Under the pieces are notes generated by a model. That model worked only from the letters and a program-made list of their open reading frames with translations, ran no database searches and was not told the DNA's origin. A DNA stretch of 45,601 bases from Alphaproteobacteria bacterium (GTDB lineage: Bacteria > Pseudomonadota > Alphaproteobacteria > Rhodospirillales > Rhodospirillaceae). Numbering within the stretch: the stretch's first letter is position 1; each line of letters starts with the position of its first letter. Of this stretch, positions 1 through 8,052 are shown piece by piece. The stretch covers positions 1 to 45,601 of the forward strand of contig JADFXL010000004.1 in the NCBI GenBank assembly GCA_015233585.1, written 5' to 3'. A program made the translations under genes and the position numbers.

Positions 1-1
1 A

Positions 2-1621
2 ACATTACAATCATTTGCGGATCCGGTTGTTTGGGAAGCGATCAATCCTATCGAATCCCGCGTATCATTTACCGGTGACGATCCCATTGCGGCTCGTCGC
101 CGTTTTCTGGATCGAGAAAAACAAATTTATTCTGAGGCTTTGCAGTTAGTTGGCATTGGAGCTTTGCTGTTCGAGCGCCGTCGCGGAGAAAGTGCTCTCA
201 AAGTAGAGTCGGCTCCAGATGAATTGATCAGACGCTATCGGACAGACAAGGACCTTGCAAACACAGGCGTGAACATCGAACGGGACGACATCGCCAAATT
301 AGCATCGCATGATGGAGATATATACTATATAGTCAAGAACTCTGTTTCGCATCATTGCATTTTGTTTTTTCGTTATGCTCAACGCAAGGAGGGATCTGCT
401 CCGGAAACGTTCGGGGTTCAGTCGTTGAACGGTGCCGCCTGTGTTCCCATTGGTTCTCCCGAAGCCACCAATATTGACGAGACCGTGCTGGGGGTGGCGC
501 AACGAGCGGTATTTGACGATGGCAAAATGGTAAAAACCCAGTTTTTTGCAGCGGCACTCAACGAACTGGGTGAGGAGGATGTCAAACCCGATGCCGGTCG
601 TGATCAATCCGTCAAGGCCGGTGGTCCACCCCATTTTGTGACGGCGACCGTTGATATCTCGCCTAATGGTGACGTTGTCGTCAAGGGGCAGGTTGTTCAC
701 AACGTAGGCGTCGAAGAACTCAGAATCGATGACCATTGGACAGTGGTCGATGATTTGGGGAACTTTCGCAGGGAACTTGATTATCTTCCTTCCGGCGGGC
801 TTGTAAAACTGGTCGCATCCGATGCCAATAGACAGCAAACCGAGATGGAACTGTCCTTGAATACGGAGCAATTGGCGGCAGTCAAGGATCGCAGTGCCCG
901 GCCGCCGGTGCCCGGCCGTTCCTATGCACTCGTCATCGGGGAGTCGCAGTACCTTACGCCTATTCCCGTGCTCGGTACGCCTCCGATTGATGCCCAGGGT
1001 ATCGCAGATGTGCTGAAAAGTCGCTTTGGTTTCATTATTCACATGTTGCTGGAAGCAAAACGACAGCAAATTCTTGATGAATTCAAGGTGTTGAAAGATC
1101 TGGTTGGCGAGAATGACGATCTCGTCGTCTATTATGCCGGGCACGGGGTGCTGCATCCCAAAACGCACATAGGGTACTGGCTACCTGTTGACTCCTCCAA
1201 TAAATCGCCTGCGGCCTGGATATCGAATAACGAAATCGCCAAATTGGTTCGCCTTATCAAGGCGCGCCGTATTATTGTTATCGCCGATGCTTGCTATTCC
1301 GGTAAAATGACAAAGGAGGGCAACATAGATCCGGCAACTCTTTATATGCAGGCAATTGGAGGTTTGCGATCCCGCACCGCTTTCTCGTCTGGGGATCTGG
1401 AGACCGTCTCGGATGAAGGTGAGAACAGTCAACACTCCGTATTTGCTAAATATCTGCTTGAAAATCTGGAGAAACTACAAGCATCAACCTTCGGCATAAA
1501 CTTGTTAACTGCCGTCCGATCGAATGTTTTGCGAGAGGCGACGCAGACACCGCAGTATGGAATTATCTGGTCTGCGGGTCATGACAGTGGTGCTGATTTT
1601 GTATTCAAACAGCAACAGTGA
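2..1621 (+). CDS. Caspase-fold (peptidase C14) protein, 5' end outside window
   Basis: Probable bacterial caspase-like (orthocaspase/metacaspase-type) cysteine protease. The reading frame is open to the left edge of the window, so the true start lies upstream; an in-frame TTG at 140 is only an internal codon. Counting from base 2, the N-terminal half has no domain I recognise, then a beta-rich stretch (about codons 215-290) with an alternating pattern typical of an Ig-like or carbohydrate-binding-like fold. The caspase domain follows from about codon 305 (RSYALVIGESQY). The catalytic dyad is visible: His in YYAGHG (codon 381, bases 1142-1144) and Cys in DACYSG (codon 431, bases 1292-1294). 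No signal peptide can be judged because the start is missing. The substrate is unknown; the family usually cleaves after Arg/Lys. The next gene, pyk, is probably an independent unit. Fold assignment is confident, biological role is not. Confidence 0.85.
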   Translation, partial: TLQSFADPVVWEAINPIESRVSFTGDDPIAARRRFLDREKQIYSEALQLVGIGALLFERRRGESALKVESAPDELIRRYRTDKDLANTGVNIERDDIAKLASHDGDIYYIVKNSVSHHCILFFRYAQRKEGSAPETFGVQSLNGAACVPIGSPEATNIDETVLGVAQRAVFDDGKMVKTQFFAAALNELGEEDVKPDAGRDQSVKAGGPPHFVTATVDISPNGDVVVKGQVVHNVGVEELRIDDHWTVVDDLGNFRRELDYLPSGGLVKLVASDANRQQTEMELSLNTEQLAAVKDRSARPPVPGRSYALVIGESQYLTPIPVLGTPPIDAQGIADVLKSRFGFIIHMLLEAKRQQILDEFKVLKDLVGENDDLVVYYAGHGVLHPKTHIGYWLPVDSSNKSPAAWISNNEIAKLVRLIKARRIIVIADACYSGKMTKEGNIDPATLYMQAIGGLRSRTAFSSGDLETVSDEGENSQHSVFAKYLLENLEKLQASTFGINLLTAVRSNVLREATQTPQYGIIWSAGHDSGADFVFKQQQ

Positions 1622-1651
1622 TTGAGAGTTATACCGGCGAGCCTAACCTTA

Positions 1652-1672
1652 CTGAGTCGGAAGTCGACTCGG
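1652..1672 (+). terminator. Weak hairpin after the caspase gene
   Basis: CTGAGTCG at 1652-1659 pairs with CGACTCGG at 1665-1672 across a 5-nt loop (one G-T pair), about 30 nt after the stop codon. Only a short pyrimidine run (CTCTTTCC) follows, so intrinsic termination here is plausible but weak. Confidence 0.3.
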
Positions 1673-1819
1673 CTCTTTCCCACCGTCTGTCTTGTGGGTA
1701 GAATAGGCTATTCCTACTACATGCGGGGGGCGGAGGGTGGGGGAAAGAGTTGCGGATATGGACCGGGAATGGCGCTTCGACGGTAAGCGTACCGTCGCCG
1801 GGGTTTTTGCAAGAGGCTC

Positions 1820-3289
1820 ATGAATAAACCCTGGCAATTTGCGCACAGGCACAATATTTTGTCAGCCATGCGCAGAAACCGAAAAGCCAAGATCATTGCC
1901 ACCCTAGGGCCGGCAAGTTCATCCCCCGAGGCGCTCGAAGCCCTGTTCCGGGCCGGCGCTGACGTGTTCCGCTTCAACTTCAGTCACGGCACCCACGCCG
2001 AGCACAAAGCGCGCGTGGAAATGGTCCGCGATCTGGAGCGAGCCTACCGCCGACCTATCGCCATTCTGATGGACCTCCAGGGGCCGAAGCTGCGTGTGGG
2101 GGAATTTGCCGGCAAGACTGTCCGCCTGGAACATGGTGCGATGTTCCGGCTGGACCTGTTGTCGGCGCTGGGCGATGCCACCCGTGTGATGTTGCCCCAT
2201 CCCGAGATATTTGCCGCCTTGACCGCAGATACCGACCTTTTGCTGGATGACGGCAAGGTGCGGCTACGGGTCGAGCGAGTCGGTCCCGACTTTGCCGATA
2301 CCCGCGTGATTATTGGCGGAACGCTTTCCGATCACAAAGGGGTCAATGTTCCCGATGTTATCCTGGGGATTTCATCGCTGACCGCCAAGGATCGCGTCGA
2401 CCTCGACGCCGGACTGGACATGGGGGCCGACTGGGTGGCGCTGTCCTTCGTGCAACGTCCCGAAGATGTGGCCGAAGCCCGCAAGCTGATCGGTGGACGC
2501 GCCGCACTCCTGTCCAAGCTGGAGAAACCCAGCGCTATTGATTTCCTCGACGAAATTATCGAACTCTCCGACGCGGTCATGGTCGCGCGCGGCGATCTCG
2601 GTGTTGAGGTACCGCCGGAAAATGTGCCGATCCTGCAAAAGCGCATTGTCCATGCTGGGCGCCGCGCCGGCAAGCCGGTGGTGGTGGCAACCCAGATGCT
2701 GGACTCGATGGTCCATGCCCCCACTCCCACCCGCGCCGAAGCTTCCGATGTCGCCACCGCCATCTATGACGGCGCCGATGCCGTGATGCTTTCGGCGGAA
2801 AGCGCCGTTGGGGCCTATGCCGTCGAAGCGGTGACCATCATGGACCGCATCATCTCGACGGTGGAACGGGATGAAGTCTATCTGCGCATCACCAACGCTT
2901 CCCGTCTGGAGCCAGAAAGCAACGCTGCGGACGCCATCAGCGCCGCCGCCCGTCAAGTGGCGCACACCATCAAGGCGGCCGCCATCGTCACCTACACCTC
3001 CTCTGGTTCGACAACCTTGCGGGCCGCACGGGAACGGCCGGAAGTGCCAATCCTGTGTCTGACGGCGAATCTGGCGGTGGCGCGACAGTTGGCCATCGCC
3101 TGGGGGGCTCATTGTGTTCTTATCAATGAAATCGGCAACTTCGCCGACATGGTCAAGAAGGCGTGCCGGGTGGCGCGCCGCGATTCTTTCGCAGACTTTG
3201 GGGACCGACTGGTCGTCAGCGCGGGCGTACCGTTTGGAACCCCCGGAACCACCAACGTACTGCGTATCGTCCGGCTTGATGAGAATTGA
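1820..3289 (+). CDS. pyk: Pyruvate kinase
   Basis: Pyruvate kinase, converting phosphoenolpyruvate and ADP to pyruvate and ATP in the last step of glycolysis, cytosolic. The family signatures are in order: KIIATLGPASS near the N terminus, FRFNFSHG, ILMDLQGPKLRVG, the active-site block AVMVARGDLGVEVP, then PVVVATQMLDSM and DGADAVMLSAESAVGAY, with a C-terminal regulatory domain (AAAIVTYTSSGSTTLRAARERP). Length matches bacterial enzymes (about 470-490 residues). Two starts are possible. The ATG at 1820 has AAGAGG only 3 nt away and adds a 16-residue leader. The ATG at 1868 (MRRNRKAKI) is where most relatives begin but lacks a clear ribosome site. The gene appears monocistronic, with 163 nt before the next gene. 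Confidence 0.97.
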   Translation: MNKPWQFAHRHNILSAMRRNRKAKIIATLGPASSSPEALEALFRAGADVFRFNFSHGTHAEHKARVEMVRDLERAYRRPIAILMDLQGPKLRVGEFAGKTVRLEHGAMFRLDLLSALGDATRVMLPHPEIFAALTADTDLLLDDGKVRLRVERVGPDFADTRVIIGGTLSDHKGVNVPDVILGISSLTAKDRVDLDAGLDMGADWVALSFVQRPEDVAEARKLIGGRAALLSKLEKPSAIDFLDEIIELSDAVMVARGDLGVEVPPENVPILQKRIVHAGRRAGKPVVVATQMLDSMVHAPTPTRAEASDVATAIYDGADAVMLSAESAVGAYAVEAVTIMDRIISTVERDEVYLRITNASRLEPESNAADAISAAARQVAHTIKAAAIVTYTSSGSTTLRAARERPEVPILCLTANLAVARQLAIAWGAHCVLINEIGNFADMVKKACRVARRDSFADFGDRLVVSAGVPFGTPGTTNVLRIVRLDEN

Positions 3290-3452
3290 GGGGTCGGGGG
3301 CGAACATGACGCCTCCTTCCCACCGCGCCCTACCGTTCCCTGCCGGTTGCGCCCGTTGCCGTCATGGAGTCCTTGACTCCGGCACCTGAAAGACAAGAAC
3401 ATACGAAGCGACAGCGTTGGGCTGTCTGATAGTGTTTGAGGAATTGCATACC

Positions 3453-4964
3453 ATGCGCGTTGTTTGCGTGTATTCCGTGGAAGGTTATGTCTCGGTTGAA
3501 AAACCAATGCTCAGTGGTGGGGATCTTCCATTCGGGATCGCGACGATCGCCTCCGTGGTCCAGCACGCCGGACACGACGTTGACACATTGGTGATGACCC
3601 GAAAGTCACCCATCGAAGATATGGTAGCGGCCATAATCCGTGACTTCAAGCCGCGCGTCTTCTGCATGACCGCCGTCACCACCCAGTTTTACATCATCGC
3701 GCGCGTTGCCAAGGCCGTCAAGGCGGTCGACCCCACCATACGATGTGTTCTGGGCGGTCACCATGCGTCGCTGTGCACCGACTCCGCCGCCAGCGTTACC
3801 GAATTCGACGCGCTGTGCATAGGCGAGGGCGAGCGGGGAATCGTCGAGTATCTGCGTCAGTACGAAGAAGGGCTTGACCCCACCGGCGTTCCCGGCTTCT
3901 GGCTTCGGCGAGGTAGTGATTTCGAGAAGAATACCGCCCTGACTTTTAACTACGACCTTGATTCGCTGCCCTTTATCGACCGCGATCTTTGGACCAAGTG
4001 GATGGCTCATCCCTACGAATGGACGGCGGTCCTGGTCGGACGCGGTTGCCCCTTCACCTGTACCTATTGTTCCAACCACGTGATGCGCAAACTGGCCGAC
4101 GGCAAATACGTGCGTTTCCGGTCCGTCGACAATCTCATCGCCGAGATTGCGGACGTTATGAGCAAGCACCCCGTCCGCAACATCCACCTCGAAGTGGAGA
4201 CCATTGGGGCCAATCCCGAATATGCGAAAGAGTTAAGCCGGAAACTGGCGGAATACAATTCCAAGCGAGAACGGCCGATCTGGTTTGAAATCAACCTGGC
4301 CCTGACGAAGCGCTATACCGACGACGAGCCGTTCGCCCGTGAATTGCTGAGCGAGCTGGCTGCCGCAAATATCAAGCTCATCTATATCGGCCTGGAATCA
4401 GGGTCCATGCGGGTACGCAACGAGGTCATGCGCCGCCCGAAGTATACCAACGAGGGGTTGCTGCGTTTTGCGAAGCTGGCCAACTCGTATGGTATTGATA
4501 TCGGCATGAATGCCATGATGGGGTTGCCGTCGGAAACCGTGGCCGAATATCTTGAAACCGTAGACATCTGCCACAAGGTTCAGCCGAAGCACGTATACAT
4601 TTACATTTTCTATCCGTATCCGGGAACGGAACTGTATAATCGGACTCTGGAGCTTGGGCTTATTTCAAATGACGCACCGAAGGTTGTTCGGGAACGTGAA
4701 TTCGTCGGGGAGCGCTCGCGCGCCTTCCTGAATACGAAGGAATTTCCAAGGTGGCGTGTCCAGCTTGAGTTCATCCTGTTTTATTATAAGGTCTACCGTG
4801 GTCACTGGCCCGCCATGCGCCTTCTGCTGAAGACGGTCAGGCAGATTACAACCGTCGTCCCGGTTCTGAACTCCTTTTATCTGAATGTCGTTCGCAGCTC
4901 CAAGATCTTCAGCGTGTGGCGGCGCAAATACAGCACGTATGCGGAAGTCGAAACAGAGTCTTGA
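3453..4964 (+). CDS. B12-binding-domain radical SAM protein
   Basis: Radical SAM enzyme of the cobalamin-binding-domain class (BchE/MagS-like architecture), product unknown. Residues 1-140 form the Rossmann-like domain usually annotated as B12-binding (DLPFGIATIASVVQHAG, VLGGHHASL), but the base-on DxHxxG motif is not evident, so cobalamin use is unproven. The radical SAM core follows from about residue 190, with the CxxxCxxC iron-sulfur ligands at C199, C203 and C206 (GCPFTCTYC). Later motifs YIGLESGS and GMNAMMGLPSE fit the TIM-barrel core. The C-terminal 90 residues are basic and aromatic. The start at 3453 is chosen because GAGGAA at 3438-3443 is spaced 9 nt away; an in-frame TTG at 3417 lacks this. 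The gene stands alone, convergent with the decarboxylase. Such enzymes modify lipids, hopanoids, tetrapyrroles or natural products; nothing nearby fixes the substrate. Confidence 0.9.
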   Translation: MRVVCVYSVEGYVSVEKPMLSGGDLPFGIATIASVVQHAGHDVDTLVMTRKSPIEDMVAAIIRDFKPRVFCMTAVTTQFYIIARVAKAVKAVDPTIRCVLGGHHASLCTDSAASVTEFDALCIGEGERGIVEYLRQYEEGLDPTGVPGFWLRRGSDFEKNTALTFNYDLDSLPFIDRDLWTKWMAHPYEWTAVLVGRGCPFTCTYCSNHVMRKLADGKYVRFRSVDNLIAEIADVMSKHPVRNIHLEVETIGANPEYAKELSRKLAEYNSKRERPIWFEINLALTKRYTDDEPFARELLSELAAANIKLIYIGLESGSMRVRNEVMRRPKYTNEGLLRFAKLANSYGIDIGMNAMMGLPSETVAEYLETVDICHKVQPKHVYIYIFYPYPGTELYNRTLELGLISNDAPKVVREREFVGERSRAFLNTKEFPRWRVQLEFILFYYKVYRGHWPAMRLLLKTVRQITTVVPVLNSFYLNVVRSSKIFSVWRRKYSTYAEVETES

Positions 4965-5090
4965 TGCGGCGGCATACCCTGTAAGCGCAAAACACGTAGC
5001 CTACCGCCCGCCAGGGGGAGCGAGATCTCCCTGAATGGGCAACTGAGGCGACAGCGCCGACACGGGCCGCGCCATCACCATTTCTACGAT

Positions 5091-6221
5091 TTAGAGGAAG
5101 TACGTACGCAGGGGCGCGAAGCCGTTAAAGTTGACGCTGGAATAGGAGCTTGTATAAGCACCGGTGGCCATAATCTCCACCCGGTCGCCGACTTCCAGAT
5201 CCAGCGGCATCTCGTAGCCAGCCTTTTCATACAGGATATCTGCCGAGTCGCAAGTGGGGCCAGCGAGAATCACGGGGCCGGAGGGACCACGGCGGTGGGG
5301 GGTCTGGATCCGATATTTGATGCACTCGTCCTGGGTTTCGGCCAAGCCGCCAAAGCGGCCGATATCCAGATAAACCCAGCGGGCCGCGTCATCGTAGCTC
5401 TTGCGGGAAATCAGTACCACCTCGGCCTGGAGCACACCGGAATCCCCAACCAGGGAACGACCAGGCTCAATAATCATTGTTGGCAGGCGGTTGCCAAAAT
5501 GGTTGGTCATGGCACGCATGACCGCACTGCAATAGGCGTCCACCTCGGCGACACCAGCCCGGTAATGGGCGGGAAAGCCTCCCCCCAGATTGACGAGCTT
5601 CAACTCGATACCCGCCTCGTTGAGCGCCGTGAACAGCATCGCCGTCTTGCCAACGGCAATATCCCACTGGGTCAGATCGGTCTGTTGCGATCCGACATGA
5701 AACGACACGCCGTATGGCTCCAGGCCCAGATCCTGGGCCTGCTTCAACAGATTGACGGCCATATCCACATCGCACCCGAACTTGCGGGACAGCGGCCATT
5801 CCGCTCCGGTGTTGTCGACCAGGATTCGGCAAAACACGCGCGCCCCGGGGGCCGCTTTCGCGAGCTTCAGAAGTTCGGCTTCACTGTCGAAGGCGAACAG
5901 CCGGATACCCTTCTGGTAGGCGTAGGCGATATCGCTCTGCTTTTTGATCGTGTTGCCAAACGACAGACGGGCAGGGTCAACGCTGCAACCCAGGCACAAA
6001 TCAATCTCCGCGACACTGGCAACATCAAAGTACGAACCTAAGCCGGTCAACAAAGATACAACCTGCGGCGCCGGATTGGCCTTGACCGCATAGTAAATCT
6101 GCGCAATCGGCAGGTAGCGGCGAAGTTTGTTGTAGTTATCGGCGATCACATCGAGATCGACTACGAGACACGGGGTCGGAGGTTGCTGTTCCTCCAGAAA
6201 TCGTCGAATCTTATCGGTCAT
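5091..6221 (-). CDS. Ornithine/lysine decarboxylase, PLP fold type III
   Basis: Group IV (alanine-racemase fold) decarboxylase, most likely ornithine or dual lysine/ornithine decarboxylase making putrescine or cadaverine in the cytosol. At 376 residues it matches the short alphaproteobacterial and eukaryote-type ODCs and is shorter than diaminopimelate decarboxylase. Visible residues: PLP lysine K47 in YYAVKANP, H175 in SFHVGSQ, the glycine loop NLGGGFP (211-217), phosphate-binding EPGRSL (252-257), and the second-protomer active-site Cys324-Asp325 in GPTCDSADILYE, which marks ODC-like rather than DapDC-like enzymes. The start has AAAGGG 7 nt upstream, and that ribosome site sits in the loop of a short GTAC/GTAC hairpin (6225-6238). 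The gene is preceded by about 320 nt of leader and stands alone. The choice between ornithine and lysine cannot be made by eye. Confidence 0.93.
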   Translation of the reverse strand: MTDKIRRFLEEQQPPTPCLVVDLDVIADNYNKLRRYLPIAQIYYAVKANPAPQVVSLLTGLGSYFDVASVAEIDLCLGCSVDPARLSFGNTIKKQSDIAYAYQKGIRLFAFDSEAELLKLAKAAPGARVFCRILVDNTGAEWPLSRKFGCDVDMAVNLLKQAQDLGLEPYGVSFHVGSQQTDLTQWDIAVGKTAMLFTALNEAGIELKLVNLGGGFPAHYRAGVAEVDAYCSAVMRAMTNHFGNRLPTMIIEPGRSLVGDSGVLQAEVVLISRKSYDDAARWVYLDIGRFGGLAETQDECIKYRIQTPHRRGPSGPVILAGPTCDSADILYEKAGYEMPLDLEVGDRVEIMATGAYTSSYSSVNFNGFAPLRTYFL

Positions 6222-6387
6222 CGCGTACCCTTTCGTACACGAGTTTTCAAGATCAAGTCGATGAGACGCGAGACGAACCGCCCTCGCTCAGGCGGTGCCG
6301 ATACTGGACAGGGGATTCTTTCGGCCTAACAGACAGCGGTAGGGCACCCGGACATCGCCGAGGAACCGACTGGGCCAAGGGACAAGG

Positions 6388-6480
6388 TTACAAAAGATAA
6401 TCGGCGCCATACCGGCACCCCGAGACACTGCGAACATGGCCACATCCTCTAGGCTGCCGGTCAAGAACCCGGCGACACAT
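6388..6480 (-). CDS. Possible 30-residue leader peptide upstream of the decarboxylase
   Basis: Short ORF on the decarboxylase strand, ATG at 6480 and stop at 6388, ending 166 nt before the decarboxylase start. The peptide begins MCRRVLDRQPRGCGHVR and ends in YLL. It has six Arg in 30 residues and three Cys. It has no clear ribosome site, and its frame is open further upstream, so it may be chance. Leader peptides sensing ornithine are known in front of gammaproteobacterial speF, and an RNA motif named speF is known upstream of alphaproteobacterial ornithine decarboxylases; any link to this ORF is inference. Confidence 0.2.
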   Translation of the reverse strand: MCRRVLDRQPRGCGHVRSVSGCRYGADYLL

Positions 6481-6549
6481 GGAGAACGCTTTGACGTCGT
6501 TGCGTAACCACGAGGGCCAGAGGTACGTGCGCTGTGCGTCTGGTTGTGC

Positions 6550-6555
6550 TATATA
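6550..6555 (-). promoter_or_regulatory. Candidate -10 element for the decarboxylase leader
   Basis: TATATA lies about 330 nt upstream of the decarboxylase start in otherwise GC-rich sequence. The matching -35 region (around TTCAAA, 16-nt spacing) is poor. This is a candidate only. Confidence 0.22.
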
Positions 6556-6578
6556 CGCCGATCGAACGAAATTTGAAG

Positions 6579-6608
6579 AAAAAAATGTCCCCGTCGGGGG
6601 ATTTTTTT
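6579..6608. terminator. Palindromic bidirectional rho-independent terminator
   Basis: Seven A and a T (6579-6586) mirror an A and seven T (6601-6608), flanking a CCCC-GTC-GGGG hairpin with one unpaired base. It works on paper in both directions. It lies 137 nt beyond the stop of the leftward regulator gene at 6745 and just upstream of the decarboxylase promoter candidate, so it probably insulates the two leftward units. Confidence 0.75.
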
Positions 6609-6624
6609 GGAGGGCCAGCCGGGC

Positions 6625-6650
6625 GGGCTGCCACACGTGCCCGCTTGGGG
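6625..6650 (+). repeat. 26-bp dispersed repeat, copy 1
   Basis: Begins GGGCTGCC and ends GCTTGGGG. It aligns without gaps to the copies at 7548, 29434 and 38073, but the inner arm differs (ACACG where copies 2-4 have GCCC plus one base). A wider GCGGGC/GCCCGC pairing (6623-6628 with 6639-6644) keeps a hairpin possible. Confidence 0.55.
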
Positions 6651-6744
6651 GGATTCTTCGAAGCGGTCATCAAAGTCCACGGCGCGGAGGAACGTCGCGA
6701 CGTGCGAACCGTTAGCGGTCCTGTGAGGTGTTTTCATGTGTCAA

Positions 6745-7491
6745 TCATAAGGCTCGATGGTATTGTTCATCCGCAACGTAGCCGCACGCAGTGAAAAGGC
6801 ACTTGATGAGGTCCGTTCCCGTGATGGGTTTGGTGGCCACCATTGAGGCACCGGCCATGAGGATGGCTTCGTGCATGGCCGGGGACTTTTCAGCGGTCAA
6901 GATGAGCACGGGGGTTCGGCTGGAATGGCTGGCGACATCGGCCCTTAACACCCGAACAAAATCATCCCCGTTCATATGATCCATGAACAGGTCGGAGATG
7001 ATGACATCGGGTTCGACGTCGCCCGACTTCAGAAGCTCAAGTGCGTTCAGGCCGTTGGTGGCTTCCGTAATGCGGGAGATGGGGGCTTTTGCGAGCAATT
7101 TCTTGATCAGATTGCGCATCATGTCATGATTCTCGACAATCATGATGTGGAGGTGTTTCTCCCCCATCTCGATCATAAACGCGGCTCCGCCTCTGTATGG
7201 CGCGATCCTCTTCAGGGATTTGGCGGGCAAGGGTACGTGCTGGCGGTGACAGGACTGCGCCAGGGCGTCCAGCACTTCCTCTCGCGGCAAATCGACGACC
7301 CTCGTGGGACCTCCGGAAAAGATGGGAGGAAACCGGAGTGTTACGGCTAATCCTTCCGGGTCGGGATGGATCCGCATTTCGTCCGGCGCACGGCATGGCA
7401 ACCTCCGGCCCAACCGAGAACAGTGGCGCCGAAGTGCGTCCAAAAAATCGGCCGGCGGGAAAATGACGATACGGCGTTCATGAACGATCAT
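6745..7491 (-). CDS. Response regulator with unrecognised N-terminal domain (paralog A)
   Basis: Residues 1-110 form a domain I do not recognise, shared with the products of 8053-8913 and 8910-9833. Within it are two similar halves: helix LDALRRHC then LP then strand AVTLRF (about 16-54), and helix LDALAQSC then LP then strand AAFMIEM (about 74-109). Residues 114-240 are a receiver: E120 and D123 near the acidic pocket, phospho-acceptor D167 in VIISDLF, T199, and K221 in ATKP. This paralog therefore looks phosphorylatable. There is no DNA-binding or enzymatic output, so the N-terminal domain is presumably the output or partner module, which is inference. The start at 7491 is supported by alignment with the paralogs (ERRIVIF against ERRVITF and EHRVLMF). 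It stands alone, separated from the other two by a small gene on the opposite strand, and a strong terminator follows. The partner kinase is unknown; the hybrid kinases nearby are candidates. Confidence 0.85.
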   Translation of the reverse strand: MIVHERRIVIFPPADFLDALRRHCSRLGRRLPCRAPDEMRIHPDPEGLAVTLRFPPIFSGGPTRVVDLPREEVLDALAQSCHRQHVPLPAKSLKRIAPYRGGAAFMIEMGEKHLHIMIVENHDMMRNLIKKLLAKAPISRITEATNGLNALELLKSGDVEPDVIISDLFMDHMNGDDFVRVLRADVASHSSRTPVLILTAEKSPAMHEAILMAGASMVATKPITGTDLIKCLFTACGYVADEQYHRAL

Positions 7492-7547
7492 GAGGGCACG
7501 ATCCTGGAATATGTCGTTCGGGGGATATCTGAGCAGATGGTAGAAAT

Positions 7548-7573
7548 GGGCTGCCGCCCATGCCCGCTTGGGG
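7548..7573 (+). repeat. 26-bp dispersed repeat, copy 2, with extra hairpin
   Basis: Same core as the other copies, here with ATGGGC (7546-7551) pairing GCCCAT (7556-7561). Immediately after, TTGGGGCC (7568-7575) pairs perfectly with GGCCCCAA (7579-7586) across 3 nt. It lies in the gap upstream of paralog A, directly before the 65-bp repeat. Confidence 0.6.
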
Positions 7574-7601
7574 CCTTAGGCCCCAAACCTTGATAATAGA
7601 C

Positions 7602-7664
7602 GGGTTTCCAAAGGCCTCCGGCCTTTGGCGGGGGTGGGCGAAGCCCACAGGGTTCAAATGTGAT
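7602..7664 (+). repeat. About 65-bp double-hairpin repeat, copy 1
   Basis: Two hairpins in a row: CCAAAGGCC (7608-7616) with GGCCTTTGG (7620-7628), 9 bp and 3-nt loop, then GTGGGC (7634-7639) with GCCCAC (7643-7648). A near-identical copy lies in opposite orientation at 30932-30994, with about four differences over the central 54 bp and further identity beyond. Confidence 0.75.
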
Positions 7665-7768
7665 TGCCCCATGACGCCTGTGTCTTGATGTTGCTGGCCA
7701 AGTTTCGTTGTCCTATCATGGGTGATGTGGGCCGGATGCGACGAATTGTCGATGGGAGGGTAACAACC

Positions 7769-8038
7769 ATGGGCCATGAACAGACGGAGGCGCGTGAGAC
7801 GGCGCCGACCAGGACGGACGAACAGATTGATCTCGATATGATGGCTTTTCTTTGCGGCTGCGACGTTGACCAAGCCGAAACCCGCGTGGCCGCAAATCCG
7901 CGGCTGGGTTCCTTTCTTGCCAAATCCCACGAAGAAGCGGTTCTCGAAGAACGGGTCGCAAACAAGGTAATCGCTGTCGAACGGAAAGCCATGTCTCAGC
8001 AGGAGGTTGCCGTTCTGCTGGGTATTGAAGAGGGATGA
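7769..8038 (+). CDS. Small hypothetical protein, 89 residues
   Basis: Unrecognised small soluble protein. The start at 7769 is decided by a strong ribosome site, GGGAGGG at 7754-7760, 8 nt ahead; the frame is open further upstream but without such a signal. The product is acidic in its first half (TDEQIDLDMMAFLCGCD) and charged-helical in the second (SHEEAVLEERVANKVIAVER). It ends in MSQQEVAVLLGIEEG, which resembles the recognition half of a helix-turn-helix, as in repressor segments of the form MTQxEVAxLLGIS; that likeness is weak. It is the only rightward gene inside the leftward regulator cluster and is convergent with 8053-8913, 14 nt away. A long opposite-strand ORF over the same bases has no coding character. 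Function unknown. Confidence 0.6.
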   Translation: MGHEQTEARETAPTRTDEQIDLDMMAFLCGCDVDQAETRVAANPRLGSFLAKSHEEAVLEERVANKVIAVERKAMSQQEVAVLLGIEEG

Positions 8039-8052
8039 GGGCTGCATCTCCA

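Larger units (their letters stand above)
6222..6744. other. 523-nt intergenic leader region upstream of the decarboxylase
   Basis: No convincing full gene. On the minus strand it holds a possible promoter (TATATA at 6550-6555), a 30-codon short ORF (6388-6480) and a perfect 6-bp hairpin ACCGCC/GGCGGT (6277-6296, 8-nt loop) ahead of the decarboxylase start. It also holds a strong palindromic terminator (6579-6608) and one copy of the 26-bp dispersed repeat (6625-6650). Confidence 0.6.

Noticed and set aside
3366-3380. GGAGTC/GACTCC hairpin between pyk and the radical SAM gene as terminator
   Set aside because: A perfect 6-bp stem, but there is no T run after it, so termination is not supported.
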